A program made the position numbers and the translations under genes. A stretch of DNA of 64,000 nucleotides, taken from assembly GCF_001921745.1 (NCBI RefSeq), contig NZ_MRYA01000002.1, forward strand, positions 1-64,000. Direction: 5' to 3'. This DNA is from Psychrobacter sp. Cmf 22.2. Lineage in GTDB: Bacteria; Pseudomonadota; Gammaproteobacteria; Pseudomonadales; Moraxellaceae. Positions 50,190 to 58,976 of the stretch are shown piece by piece (position 1 is the first letter of the stretch; every line of letters starts with the position of its first letter). A model generated the notes under the pieces. That model saw only the letters and a program-made list of their open reading frames with translations, had not been told where the DNA came from and made no database searches.

Positions 50190-52491
50190 AGCTAAAAGTG
50201 TTGTTATTAAAATTCGTTTTGTTGATTTGATGAATAAACCATTTCCAAATTTATATCATCTTATTAGAGAATCAAAAAAATTAATTAGTGAAAATAAATC
50301 AGATACTTCAGGTCTTGGCGTACCTATTAGTAGACCTCCCGGTACCATGCTAACTGTTAGTATCAAGCATCCATTGACAAACAAGATGATTGATATTCAA
50401 CGTCCTATTGTTGTACCGACACAGAAAGGCACAATGACTATCAAAGCGCCATTTTCTATTCAGATAGTTAAGCTTCGAGCCCTAAACAATGGTGGCTCAT
50501 ACAAAAGAAGCACTCATAAAGTTGCTGCAGGTAAAGATAAATATGAGGTTAAAAAAGGCCAAGATCTATACACTATTGCTAAAATGCATAACACCACATG
50601 GCAGATACTAGCGCAGCTGAACAAATCGACTATTAAAGACCCTGATGAAATAGTTCCAGGGCAGGTAATCAAAGTGCCACCCAAAGGTAGTAGCTTAACA
50701 AGCATCACCAATGACAGACCTGATTCTCTAAAAAATCAAACTCATTATAAGGTAAAAAAGGGAGAGACATTATCTGACATCTCACAAAGAAGTGGAGTGT
50801 CAGTAGAGCAGCTGAAACGTATTAACGGCATTACCGACCCTACAACACTACAAGCAGAGCAAACTATTAGATTACGTGGCGCTGGTTCAGCACGGACTCA
50901 TACAACACCTAAATCCACCCCCACTGCGAGACCTACACCAAAACCTTCATCGAAACCGTCTTCTTCTGACGAAGGGGAAGGGTCTTTCGGTGGTGTTCTT
51001 GAAAGTATAGGAGAGGGTTTAGGCGCTTTAGGTAACAGGGCAAAAGAAGGTTTAGAGAGTATTAATGATGCTATGAGCGGTGGCAAAAATGATAAGCCAG
51101 CTGGAGGAGCGCCTGCGGCTGGTACTGTTTCAGGTAATAGCTCCTTATCTACATCAGGTGGTTATATCGTTAAAAGAGGCGATACTTTGAGCAGTATTGC
51201 GCGAAAGCATGGCGTTGATACTAATGATTTAGCTCGTACTAATGGCTTGAAACTGATTGGTACTATCCGCCCAGGTGATAGATTAACGATTCCTAAAGGT
51301 GGCGCTACTTCTTCATCCACAGGTAGCTCTTCTCAATTAAGTAAGCCAGATAAACCTGTAAACGTAACTACAAAACCTAGTAATAGCTCTGATGGTACGC
51401 CAAAGGATGTCGCTACCACTAATGGTGCTTGTATTTGTAAGGCGCATGATTTGATTTGGGGTGCAAAAGTAGACTGTGATTTTAGAAAAAAGGTAGTTGA
51501 GATAAGCCAAGACTTATGGCCTGATGACTATTTAGCAATGGCTAATAATTTAATGGCATTAATGCATCTAGAAACAGGTGGAGGTTTTGATCCTTCTAAG
51601 GTTAATTCTCTCGGCTATGTTGGGTTAGTTCAAATGGGTGCAGCTGTACGGGAAGATTTAGGAGTTTCTAGTAAAGAATTGCTCAATATGTTAGCTGTAG
51701 AACAATTAGATTGGGTTAAGAAGTATTTTCAATTGTATAATAATCGATATAAGAAAATTGATAGTTTTCTTGAGATGTACTTAACTATACTTTATCCAAA
51801 TTCTGTCAGACCTGCTGGTGATGATGTAGATGATAATGACGTTATATTCAAAGACAATGGACAAGTAAAAGGAAATGCTTATAAACAGAATCCAGCGTTT
51901 ATGAAAGAAAAAGGAGAATGGCAAAAAAGAGGGTTTTCAGGTGGTGTGACTTACGCATGGGAAGTTAAAAAAGAGATCGCGCATCATTATAATGACGGGG
52001 AAAAACCTGAAAATAGGGTATTTAAATCTACTTACTCTCAAGTAGTACAACCGCCATCAGAACAATTTAATAACTTAAAACTTAATCCACTAGCTTGCGG
52101 CGGTAGAAAACATTACAAAAGAACTATGAATAATATTGCTGCTTTACATCCAATTTATCAACCATACGTAATAAAATTGATTAATGAGGGTTATGAAAAA
52201 ACTGGTATAACCTGGGTAATTACTGATGGTTATCGAAGCCCTAAGGCGCAAGATCAGCTTTCTTCAAAAGTGACCTCAGCTGGAGCTTTACAAAGTTATC
52301 ATCAATACGGTCTTGCTATAGATGTAGTATCTGTAACTAATGAAGAAATTACATACTTAAAAAGCAACTCTTTATCGATAGAACATAGTAAAAAGCTGGG
52401 ACCAATTGGTATAAGTTTAGGTCTAGAATGGGGGAGGAAGTTGGACGAGAAAAAAAGACTACCCTCACTTCCAAATAAAACCCAAAAATAA
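50182..52491 (+). CDS. Predicted T6SS peptidoglycan-degrading effector (LysM x3, lysozyme-like, M15 peptidase)
   Basis: This 769-residue protein starts inside vgrG with AGGAG before the ATG. Domains in order: an N-terminal beta domain (VVIKIRFVDLMNKPF, 7-21), LysM motifs at about 119-165, 188-231 and 327-371, with a proline/serine/glycine linker (about 235-325), a lysozyme-like domain beginning ACICKAHDLIWGAKVDC (416-432) with LETGGGFDP (463-471; probable catalytic E464) and NSLGYVGLVQMG, and a C-terminal M15-type domain with DGYRSP (682-687), YHQYGLAIDV (706-715; H707, D714) and LEWG (748-751). It should cut both glycan strand and peptide cross-links in the periplasm of target cells. No signal peptide, as expected for needle-delivered cargo. 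The N-terminal sugar-cleaving class is inferred from motif resemblance. Confidence 0.82.
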   Translation: MTKAKSVVIKIRFVDLMNKPFPNLYHLIRESKKLISENKSDTSGLGVPISRPPGTMLTVSIKHPLTNKMIDIQRPIVVPTQKGTMTIKAPFSIQIVKLRALNNGGSYKRSTHKVAAGKDKYEVKKGQDLYTIAKMHNTTWQILAQLNKSTIKDPDEIVPGQVIKVPPKGSSLTSITNDRPDSLKNQTHYKVKKGETLSDISQRSGVSVEQLKRINGITDPTTLQAEQTIRLRGAGSARTHTTPKSTPTARPTPKPSSKPSSSDEGEGSFGGVLESIGEGLGALGNRAKEGLESINDAMSGGKNDKPAGGAPAAGTVSGNSSLSTSGGYIVKRGDTLSSIARKHGVDTNDLARTNGLKLIGTIRPGDRLTIPKGGATSSSTGSSSQLSKPDKPVNVTTKPSNSSDGTPKDVATTNGACICKAHDLIWGAKVDCDFRKKVVEISQDLWPDDYLAMANNLMALMHLETGGGFDPSKVNSLGYVGLVQMGAAVREDLGVSSKELLNMLAVEQLDWVKKYFQLYNNRYKKIDSFLEMYLTILYPNSVRPAGDDVDDNDVIFKDNGQVKGNAYKQNPAFMKEKGEWQKRGFSGGVTYAWEVKKEIAHHYNDGEKPENRVFKSTYSQVVQPPSEQFNNLKLNPLACGGRKHYKRTMNNIAALHPIYQPYVIKLINEGYEKTGITWVITDGYRSPKAQDQLSSKVTSAGALQSYHQYGLAIDVVSVTNEEITYLKSNSLSIEHSKKLGPIGISLGLEWGRKLDEKKRLPSLPNKTQK

Positions 52492-52574
52492 GACATGGAG
52501 GAACTTAAAACCTCAGCTATTAAAAATAGGTATTGGAAATTATAAAAAACTAATATTTGATTAAGGAGAGAAGT

Positions 52575-53075
52575 ATGAATAAAGCACTAAAATTAATAGC
52601 CATATATATTGTCGCTCTTTCAGGAACCGCTTGTATAAACACAAGTACAAACATTGAAAAAACAAAGAGTAAGGTTGTCGATCAATTTTCTTCTGGTCTT
52701 GAAATTAATACAGGATCTATTCCTCTACAAATATTGAACGATAGCTTCGAAGTAACTCCTGATGATGGTCTTGTTCTAAATCAAACTGTTGAGGTATTTA
52801 AACTAAATAATGGAGAATGTCTTTCATTAGTTACATTGTATAATGAGTCTGGTTTTGGAGGATATGAGGATCTGTTGGTTTTTAAAGATAGTAAAATAAC
52901 AACTAGCTTACAAAGAAATTTATTTTTCTTAAATGAAAATGGAGCAGTCATGGAAGCAGATATAGAATACGATGTTAATGTTGACAATTCAGAAGAAACT
53001 CAAAATATTCTAATAGAAGACTTTAATAGGTATAAACAAAAATTTAACTCTAAGGTGATTTCTGTATGTAAGTAA
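52575..53075 (+). CDS. Putative lipoprotein, candidate immunity to the upstream effector
   Basis: No family recognised. The 166-residue product has an N-terminal signal (MNKALKLIAIYIVALSGTAC) with a weak lipobox-like SGTAC at cysteine 20, then an acidic soluble domain. AAGGAGA precedes the ATG at 52575; a TTG six codons earlier was rejected. It follows the effector by 83 bases on the same strand and is strongly AT-rich. Periplasmic lipoproteins protecting against wall-degrading T6SS toxins are the usual partners at this place, so immunity is the best inference. Confidence 0.6.
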   Translation: MNKALKLIAIYIVALSGTACINTSTNIEKTKSKVVDQFSSGLEINTGSIPLQILNDSFEVTPDDGLVLNQTVEVFKLNNGECLSLVTLYNESGFGGYEDLLVFKDSKITTSLQRNLFFLNENGAVMEADIEYDVNVDNSEETQNILIEDFNRYKQKFNSKVISVCK

Positions 53076-53265
53076 TTATTCATATTCGTAAAGTTAAAAT
53101 TATATTTGGTAAAACTATCTTTTATCAAGCCTTGTGTCTTTAATATCTTGCTTTATGACTCGATTAATCATTCTATTGAAAAATAAAAAGAATCAAACGC
53201 TACTAATAGATAAAAATGAAAACATATAAAGTGCGCTTTTAATAATTGGGTTAACAAGGATTTAT

Positions 53266-53675
53266 ATGAGAACAACCATACTACTTATATTTGTAGTTGG
53301 AATAGCATCTTGTTCCAATTCACCAGTAATTGATAGCATTTCAAGCAATTCAAAAAATTACGTTTCTCAATTTTATGGTGTGTACAAGTATAATAATTAT
53401 CAAACTGACAAAGATCTTGGAACTGGCGTTGGTGTTTTTTATAATTTAAAAGTTTTTAAAAATATTTGCAAAATTGATATGGAGGGGTATCAAACAGACA
53501 AACAATTAAGGTGTTATATAAAGTTAGCCGATAATAACAGTATTGAGATTTATGACATAGAAAAAATAAGAAATTTGGTACAATTCGAAAAACTGATGAA
53601 AATGAATTTTCGATAGACATGAGCTATTATTTAGAAGGTGACAACTATTCTTACTCTATCGAAAAGATGGAATAA
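53266..53675 (+). pseudogene. Frameshifted small lipoprotein gene
   Basis: The start encodes a lipoprotein (MRTTILLIFVVGIASC, lipobox IASC) of which the intact frame stops at 53616. Another frame then carries on coherently (FGTIRKTDENEFSIDMSYY...) to a TAA at 53673-53675. Adding one A to the run of six A at 53561-53566 would join them into about 136 residues. It may be true decay, phase-variable slippage or a sequencing slip. Among cargo genes, an old or variable immunity protein is likely. Confidence 0.6.
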
Positions 53676-53880
53676 TTTTCTTTTAATATAATTAAAGGTA
53701 TTACACTCCTAAACTTGAAAAAATTTATTATATTCAAGAAATCAAAAAAATTACATATTAAGATGTTAATATTTTTTCTCAATCAATATTTAATTTATTT
53801 AACGTTGTTTTGAAGTTAAAAAATTAAGAGTAAAAGCTTACCCTCAAAATAAAATTGATCCTAACAATGACGGTAAGGTC

Positions 53881-54531
53881 ATGAAGTCTGAAATAGCAGA
53901 AGCAGTCAGTCATTATTTGACAAATGGCCTAAAGTATAAGGATTTCAAAATCACCTGTTCACAAGTTGTTCAAATCCCCACAAACAATAGCTCAATTGAT
54001 ATTGCACCATGGATGAGAATAGCTATTCGTGAAGATAAACAATGGAAAGGCACTCATGAGAAGAATATAAAAGACAATTATCATAATTTAGTAGGTATCA
54101 GTAGCTATCAATCACTTGTAGGTACTGCTCAAGCTTGGTGTGCATCTTTTGTGAACTACTGCTTAAAAGATTCTGGTTATTCAATGGTCACCACTAACGA
54201 TCCTTATAATAAAGTAAGAGCTAAAGCCTTTAAGAAAGATACTGTTAACTTCGTAAGAATTGAGAATCCAGTGTATGGTGCAATTGCAGTGAGCAAAGAA
54301 GTTAGTCATGTATGCTTTGTAATAGGTAGAAAAAATAAGGATAGATTCTACAGGTTGGGAGGTAATCAAGATCAAATGATAGCATTCGATAGTAGAAAAA
54401 TTAGTACGTATATTTATTACTATCCTAAAAAAGCTTGGGGTTCACACTCTCAGCAACCAGCACCTATAGTTGATACCCAATCTTTAATTGATCAAGGACT
54501 AAACTCCCATGACTCTACCTCGACTCGATAG
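53881..54531 (+). CDS. NlpC/P60-CHAP-like amidase, probably 5'-truncated T6SS toxin fragment
   Basis: This 216-residue product has the cysteine-histidine amidase pattern WCASFVNYCL near residues 86-95 (C87), SHVCFVIG near 140-147 (H141) and LGGNQDQM near 159-166, resembling the TIGR02594-type family. The open frame continues upstream of the ATG for 27 codons to a TAA near 53800 and reads as coding (KIDPNNDGKV, calcium-loop-like) without any start codon. The protein is therefore probably the C-terminal end of a longer toxin that lost its N-terminal part. It overlaps the next gene by 23 bases. Whether it is expressed is unclear; AAGG stands too close to the ATG. Confidence 0.6.
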   Translation: MKSEIAEAVSHYLTNGLKYKDFKITCSQVVQIPTNNSSIDIAPWMRIAIREDKQWKGTHEKNIKDNYHNLVGISSYQSLVGTAQAWCASFVNYCLKDSGYSMVTTNDPYNKVRAKAFKKDTVNFVRIENPVYGAIAVSKEVSHVCFVIGRKNKDRFYRLGGNQDQMIAFDSRKISTYIYYYPKKAWGSHSQQPAPIVDTQSLIDQGLNSHDSTSTR

Positions 54532-55063
54532 TGTAAAGAAAACGGTTAGTTGGATTGTACTTCTACTGCTAACCACATCTACCAGTACACAGGCAGAAAT
54601 ACACGATAATCAATTGAACTCAAGTGAAGTGATTGATGTTCAATACTTAATAAGCGAATCTACGTTGAACTGTTCTTTTAACACCTCAAGTGGAGAACTA
54701 ATAAGCTTTTACACGAATCTTTTGGAAAATTCATCAATAAAGCAAAGAAATAGCCAGTTTATCATTGGAAATAGATATAAAGTAAAAAATGTAAAATCAA
54801 TAAATAGTACATTTAAGAAAACGAAAAATGAAATATCTAAAAATATGGATACCGATTTCAATAAATTCGGTGTGAGAGTACTTAGGATTTCTAGTTTTGC
54901 TCAAAATGGAGATAGTGAAAATTTTGGATATTATATTGTTTTAAAAGGTAAGCCTTCGATCAATAAGAGTATTTTACAGAAGCATAATGTAGAATTAACC
55001 TATTCAACTATAGAAGAGACAGTTGGCGGTAACACACGGGTTCGATGTATTTTAGTCGGTTAA
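54509..55063 (+). CDS. Secreted protein, candidate immunity to the amidase fragment
   Basis: I recognise no family. The 184-residue product has an N-terminal basic stretch and hydrophobic core (VSWIVLLLLTTSTSTQA) with a probable signal cleavage after QAE near residue 29, followed by a soluble domain with one cysteine pair (LNCSF, VRCIL). It begins inside the amidase gene in another frame, the typical coupling of a toxin and its periplasmic immunity protein. AT-rich like its neighbours. Confidence 0.55.
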   Translation: MTLPRLDSVKKTVSWIVLLLLTTSTSTQAEIHDNQLNSSEVIDVQYLISESTLNCSFNTSSGELISFYTNLLENSSIKQRNSQFIIGNRYKVKNVKSINSTFKKTKNEISKNMDTDFNKFGVRVLRISSFAQNGDSENFGYYIVLKGKPSINKSILQKHNVELTYSTIEETVGGNTRVRCILVG

Positions 55064-55109
55064 TAGTTATATTTAAAAACATATTGTTGGTAATTTGAAG
55101 GTTAGAATC

Positions 55110-55605
55110 ATGTTTAAGGTATCAATTTTCCTATTAGGTCTTTTATTTTTAGTATCTTGCACCCATGATGCTGTTAATCATAGTATTGAAGAAGAGAAAG
55201 AGTTAAATACCATAAATGATTTATATAAAAACATAGTATTAGAAGTAAAAAATTTACTTTGACAGTAAAGATATAGAGTCATTTAGCACGTCTGAATATA
55301 TTATTAGGCAATCAAATACAAGTAATCCTTTAAATTTTTCTATAAGATCTTATCTTGACAGTGTAAGTGAGGAAGAAGTAGATTTAGGTTTTAAAACAAA
55401 AAACTTAGGGATTAGATCTTTTGAAATTGAAGTTAAAGATAGGACAGCTTTGATAAACTTTATAAGTAAAGACCTAAATATTAAGGGTTCAGAACAAATC
55501 TTGAACTTTGACTATAATATTTATAAGACAGCCAAGCAATTTGATTATATAGATGATGTGAAAATATGTATTAATAGTATTTATAATTATCAAATGGCTT
55601 TTTAG
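55110..55605 (+). pseudogene. Frameshifted lipoprotein gene with GerMN-like domain
   Basis: From 55110 a lipoprotein signal (MFKVSIFLLGLLFLVSC, lipobox LVSC) reads 50 residues to a TGA at 55260-55262. Another frame is then open for over 115 codons to TAG at 55603-55605 and encodes NPLNFSIRSYLD, VKDRTALINFISKDL and KQFDYIDDVKICIN, resembling a GerMN domain. Removing one A from the six-A run at 55247-55252 joins the parts into about 167 residues. Role unknown; position suggests an immunity-type protein. Confidence 0.6.
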
Positions 55606-55701
55606 TTAATGAAAAACCTATTGAATGTCCTTTCTAATTTTAGATTTTATTCTTATTTAAACTAAGTCTGCACGTATAGGAAATACTAATCCATTTACAG
55701 C

Positions 55702-56793
55702 ATGGCATTCCCTGTCACAGGTGACTTAAACGGACAGACTAAAGTACTCAAAGTCCCAGTTGTAGCCTTTAGCATCAAATTTGTCGACAACAACAATCAA
55801 CCCATACCACATTACGAGTTTAAAACCCTATACCGTGGCAAACAATCTGCTATAAAAAGAGCAAACAACCAAGGTATTAGCACTATAAAAGCCCTTGTTG
55901 GTCAAAAGCTTACCGTTATCGATGGACAAGATAGAGCTAAGACAACCGCCATCGTTACCTATGGCTCCAAACAATGGACTATGATAATAGGTATAAACAT
56001 CACCGAAGAAGATATTAGCAATGTACCAGATATCTTAAATTAAGAAGCATCGACTACTCCAGAGACCAGTAAACAAGATGACAAGCCAAAACCCCAAACA
56101 GAGCAAGACCCTGTCATCAAAGTAGAAAAGCCAAAGGTAACGGAGGTTGAAAAAAAGACAGAAACAGGGCCGACGCTTGAGGTTGCCTCAGATGAGGCTA
56201 AAATCACCATAAAGTTCGTTGATGAAGCAACAAATAAGCCACTATCGGGGCTTTCATATATCACTCAGTCTGCTAAATATGGTAAGAACACTTCTGTGAC
56301 CGTAAATGATGGTACGAGAGGTAGAACACATGATTCGCTAGTAGGTGTTGATATAACCGTACTGGTGTATGAAGACGGTAAGGAAGTTAAGAAAGATGTC
56401 ATTACAGCAAGTGCTGATCGAAACGGTATTCCTTATGTTTATAAGGCTAGAAAGCCTAAAAACTACTTATACCCGTTGCCAATAAATGCAACTGCAGATT
56501 ACAAATCAGACATGAGATCTTTTGGAAGTAATCGTTCAAGCGGTAAACGCAAACATGCGGGAGCAGATTTATATGCGCCAACTGGAACAACTGTAAGAGC
56601 AATGGAGTCAGGTGTCGTATTAAGTACTGGTAGCTTTTATGCGGGCACCGATTTTGTGACTATTAAGCATCAAAACCATATTATTAGATACGGAGAATTG
56701 GCACCGGGTTCGATAAAAGTCAAAGCAGAAGATGAGGTAGCTAGAAGTGACCTAATCAATCCTAACTCTTTTTTGGATAATGCGGATAAATAA
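55702..56793 (+). pseudogene. Interrupted M23-peptidase effector remnant with two IKFVD-type domains
   Basis: One reading frame runs from the ATG at 55702 to a TAA at 56791-56793, broken only by a TAA at 56041-56043. Residues 20-105 and about 175-245 are two copies of a beta domain with an IKFVD motif (also at the start of the large effector), joined by a proline/glutamate-rich linker. The C-terminal part has the M23 zinc motif HAGAD near residue 287, but the second motif (HLHFE-type) is missing; the sequence passes from EDEVARSD straight to LINPNSFLDNA, as if an internal segment was lost. So both the nonsense codon and the deletion speak for a dead effector. Two genes separated at the stop are a less likely reading. 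Confidence 0.65.
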
Positions 56794-57217
56794 TCATGAA
56801 AAACTTTTCTTTTTTCTTTCTTCTATGTTGATACTGTCTTCTTGCTATAACAGTGGTACAACTACAGAACCAGCTAATCCAAGTACAAATTTGAACGAAA
56901 TCGAAGTAACATCAAAAATACTCATTTCTAACTTTACATCGGTATGCTCACATGACGAAGCGAAGCCTATGAGTATTAGTAGTAGCTTAACAGTTTGGGG
57001 CTTTGAGCCATTACTATCTGACAAAGAGCGAAAATGTGAAAAACTTAATCTTAAAGACTTCTCGGCAATGAACTGTAAATATGATGAAGACTTAATACAA
57101 AACTCAGGTATTCATCTGTATAAGGATTCTGAAGGTTGGTACAAATTTATATATGAAACCGCTGATATGTGCACTAATGCCTTAAACACTTATGCAGCAC
57201 AAAGTGAAGAGCTTTAG
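56780..57217 (+). CDS. Small lipoprotein, candidate immunity protein
   Basis: This 145-residue product has an N-terminal hydrophobic segment and lipobox LSSC (cysteine at residue 22), followed by a cysteine-rich soluble part (VCSHDE, RKCEKL, MNCKYD, DMCTNA). The ATG overlaps the end of the M23 remnant. A second ATG at 56796 in another frame gives only an 11-residue leader-like peptide and is ignored. By analogy to the other pairs it would be the immunity partner of the M23 toxin and may have outlived it. No known family. Confidence 0.55.
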   Translation: MRINNHEKLFFFLSSMLILSSCYNSGTTTEPANPSTNLNEIEVTSKILISNFTSVCSHDEAKPMSISSSLTVWGFEPLLSDKERKCEKLNLKDFSAMNCKYDEDLIQNSGIHLYKDSEGWYKFIYETADMCTNALNTYAAQSEEL

Positions 57218-57310
57218 ATAGACTTCATAATAAATGTATACTATTTGCCACTCAGGTAGCCTTCTAACCCCTGCCGTCAAATCCGTACAACTAAAATTGG
57301 AAGGTTTTAA

Positions 57311-57567
57311 TTACGCAGCTTGACAATAATAATCAAATCTCATCTGTCTTGGCGTCTTATAGCCCAAACCTGTCTGACCATGTATTAACTGATATGATGG
57401 GCTTGCTCTGCAAGATGAGCATGCAATCGCTCACAGCCATAGTGCTGTTTAGTTTCATTATGAGCCATGCGAACTAGCTTCCGCATCAAATATATATCTA
57501 ATGACCCTATTATTCCTACCAATTTACCTCTCTTTAGATGCTCATAACCAAAAGTACCTAATAGCAA
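57311..57567 (-). mobile_element. IS3-family transposase (orfB) fragment
   Basis: The minus strand keeps pieces of an IS3-type OrfB: RMAHNETKQHYGCERLHAHL at one side and, closer to its 3' end in another frame, GLGYKTPRQMRFDYY then a TAA at 57311-57313, the usual C-terminal end of such transposases. The part between is deleted and the frame broken. No intact transposase is left. It marks the right edge of the VgrG cargo region. Confidence 0.75.
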
Positions 57568-57664
57568 AAAAATCCGTCAAATATGGGTTTATTAATTATC
57601 AGGTTCGCGTTATTATCACCCCCTAATTTGCAAGACTCTACTACCTATCAAGAAAGGATGTTCT

Positions 57665-58912
57665 ATGCGCTATGAGGTTATTGTTATTGGTGCTGGTATG
57701 GTTGGCACATCGATTGCGTGGCACCTGCAAAATAATGGTTCGCAGGTATTATTGTTAGACAAAAAATTGCCAGGGTCAGAGACCTCATATGGCAATGCTG
57801 GTTTGATCCAGCGCGAAGCGATTCATACACATCCTTTCCCGCGTCAGATCACTGAGATGATTAGAGTATTGCCTAACCAAGGTACTGACATTCGTTATCG
57901 CATACCAGCCATTCTGCGTTATCATCAAGCGCTATTGCAGTATTGGAAATACTCTTCGCCTGCATCAGTCAAAAAAATCGAGGCTGAATGGCAGACATTG
58001 ATTGAACATTGTACAAGTGAGCATCAGACCATGATTACAGCGTCCGGCGCTGATGAGCTGATTACTCGTGATGGTTGGTTACAGCTGCATCGTTCTGAAG
58101 ACACCTTTAAAGAAGCGATTGCCTCAGCTATTGATGCTCGCGCGCAAGGTGTTGAGCATAACGTATTAAACCTTGAAGAATTAAAAGCGATGGAGCCAAG
58201 TGCTAATTTTGATGGTTTTGTCGGGGCAATTCATTGGAAAAACTCTTGGCAAGTATCTAACCCAAGCGCCTTAGTAAAAGCGTATGCAAAAAATTTCCAA
58301 GAGATGCAAGGTACGATCAAAGAGAGCGATGTAAAAGAGATCGTACAAGAGGGGGAAGGCTGGAAAATTGTTACTGATAACGACACTTATTATAGTGATA
58401 AATTGGTCATCGCGGCTGGCCCTTGGTCAAATGATCTGATCAGACCGCTTGGCTACAACCTGCCGTTGTTCCCGATGCGTGGTTATCATCAGCACTTTAA
58501 AGTAACGGATAAAAACACCATCCATCACAGTATGTTTGATATGGATAAAGGCTTTGTTATGGGGCCAATGCAGCAAGGCATTCGTATCACGACTGGTGCT
58601 GAGATGACCACTATGAACGCGCCAAAAAACTTTGGTCAATTGCAGACCGTCCTAAAATTCGCGCGCAAAATTCTACCGCTAGATGATGCTGTCGAGAGCG
58701 AAGCGTGGGCAGGCTCGCGTCCTTGTATGCCGGATATGAAGCCGGTCATTGGCCCTGCGCCCAAGCATGACAAGCTATGGTTTGCCTTTGGTCACAGTCA
58801 TCAAGGCTTTACGTTAGGGCCGATGACAGGACGCGTCGTAGAAGAGATGATTCATGAAAAGCCGGTACTGGTCGATTTGGCACCATTTAGCGCTCAGCGT
58901 TTTTCTAATTAA
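57665..58912 (+). CDS. FAD-dependent D-amino acid dehydrogenase (DadA/DauA-like)
   Basis: This 415-residue flavoprotein starts with the nucleotide-binding GAGMVGTS (residues 9-16) and the ADP-ribose-contacting LLDKKLPGSETSYGNAGLI block, followed by a glycine-oxidase/D-amino-acid-dehydrogenase catalytic domain (FPMRGYHQHFK near 278, AWAGSRPCMPDMKPVIGP near 349-366). It would oxidise a D-amino acid to the imino acid in the inner membrane or cytoplasm. AAGGATG precedes the ATG. The neighbours (RidA, ThDP decarboxylase, ureohydrolase) suggest D-arginine, but the sequence alone does not fix the substrate. Confidence 0.82.
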   Translation: MRYEVIVIGAGMVGTSIAWHLQNNGSQVLLLDKKLPGSETSYGNAGLIQREAIHTHPFPRQITEMIRVLPNQGTDIRYRIPAILRYHQALLQYWKYSSPASVKKIEAEWQTLIEHCTSEHQTMITASGADELITRDGWLQLHRSEDTFKEAIASAIDARAQGVEHNVLNLEELKAMEPSANFDGFVGAIHWKNSWQVSNPSALVKAYAKNFQEMQGTIKESDVKEIVQEGEGWKIVTDNDTYYSDKLVIAAGPWSNDLIRPLGYNLPLFPMRGYHQHFKVTDKNTIHHSMFDMDKGFVMGPMQQGIRITTGAEMTTMNAPKNFGQLQTVLKFARKILPLDDAVESEAWAGSRPCMPDMKPVIGPAPKHDKLWFAFGHSHQGFTLGPMTGRVVEEMIHEKPVLVDLAPFSAQRFSN

Positions 58913-58976
58913 GCGATTATTTTTTAACTGAGTCATCACCGATTCAAGCACTTTAATAAATTAAGGATTTAATACG

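Noticed and set aside
56296..56793. A separate M23 gene starting at GTG 56296
   Set aside because: The frame is continuous with that from 55702 except for one stop, and the second IKFVD domain is cut by such a start, so an interrupted single gene is preferred.
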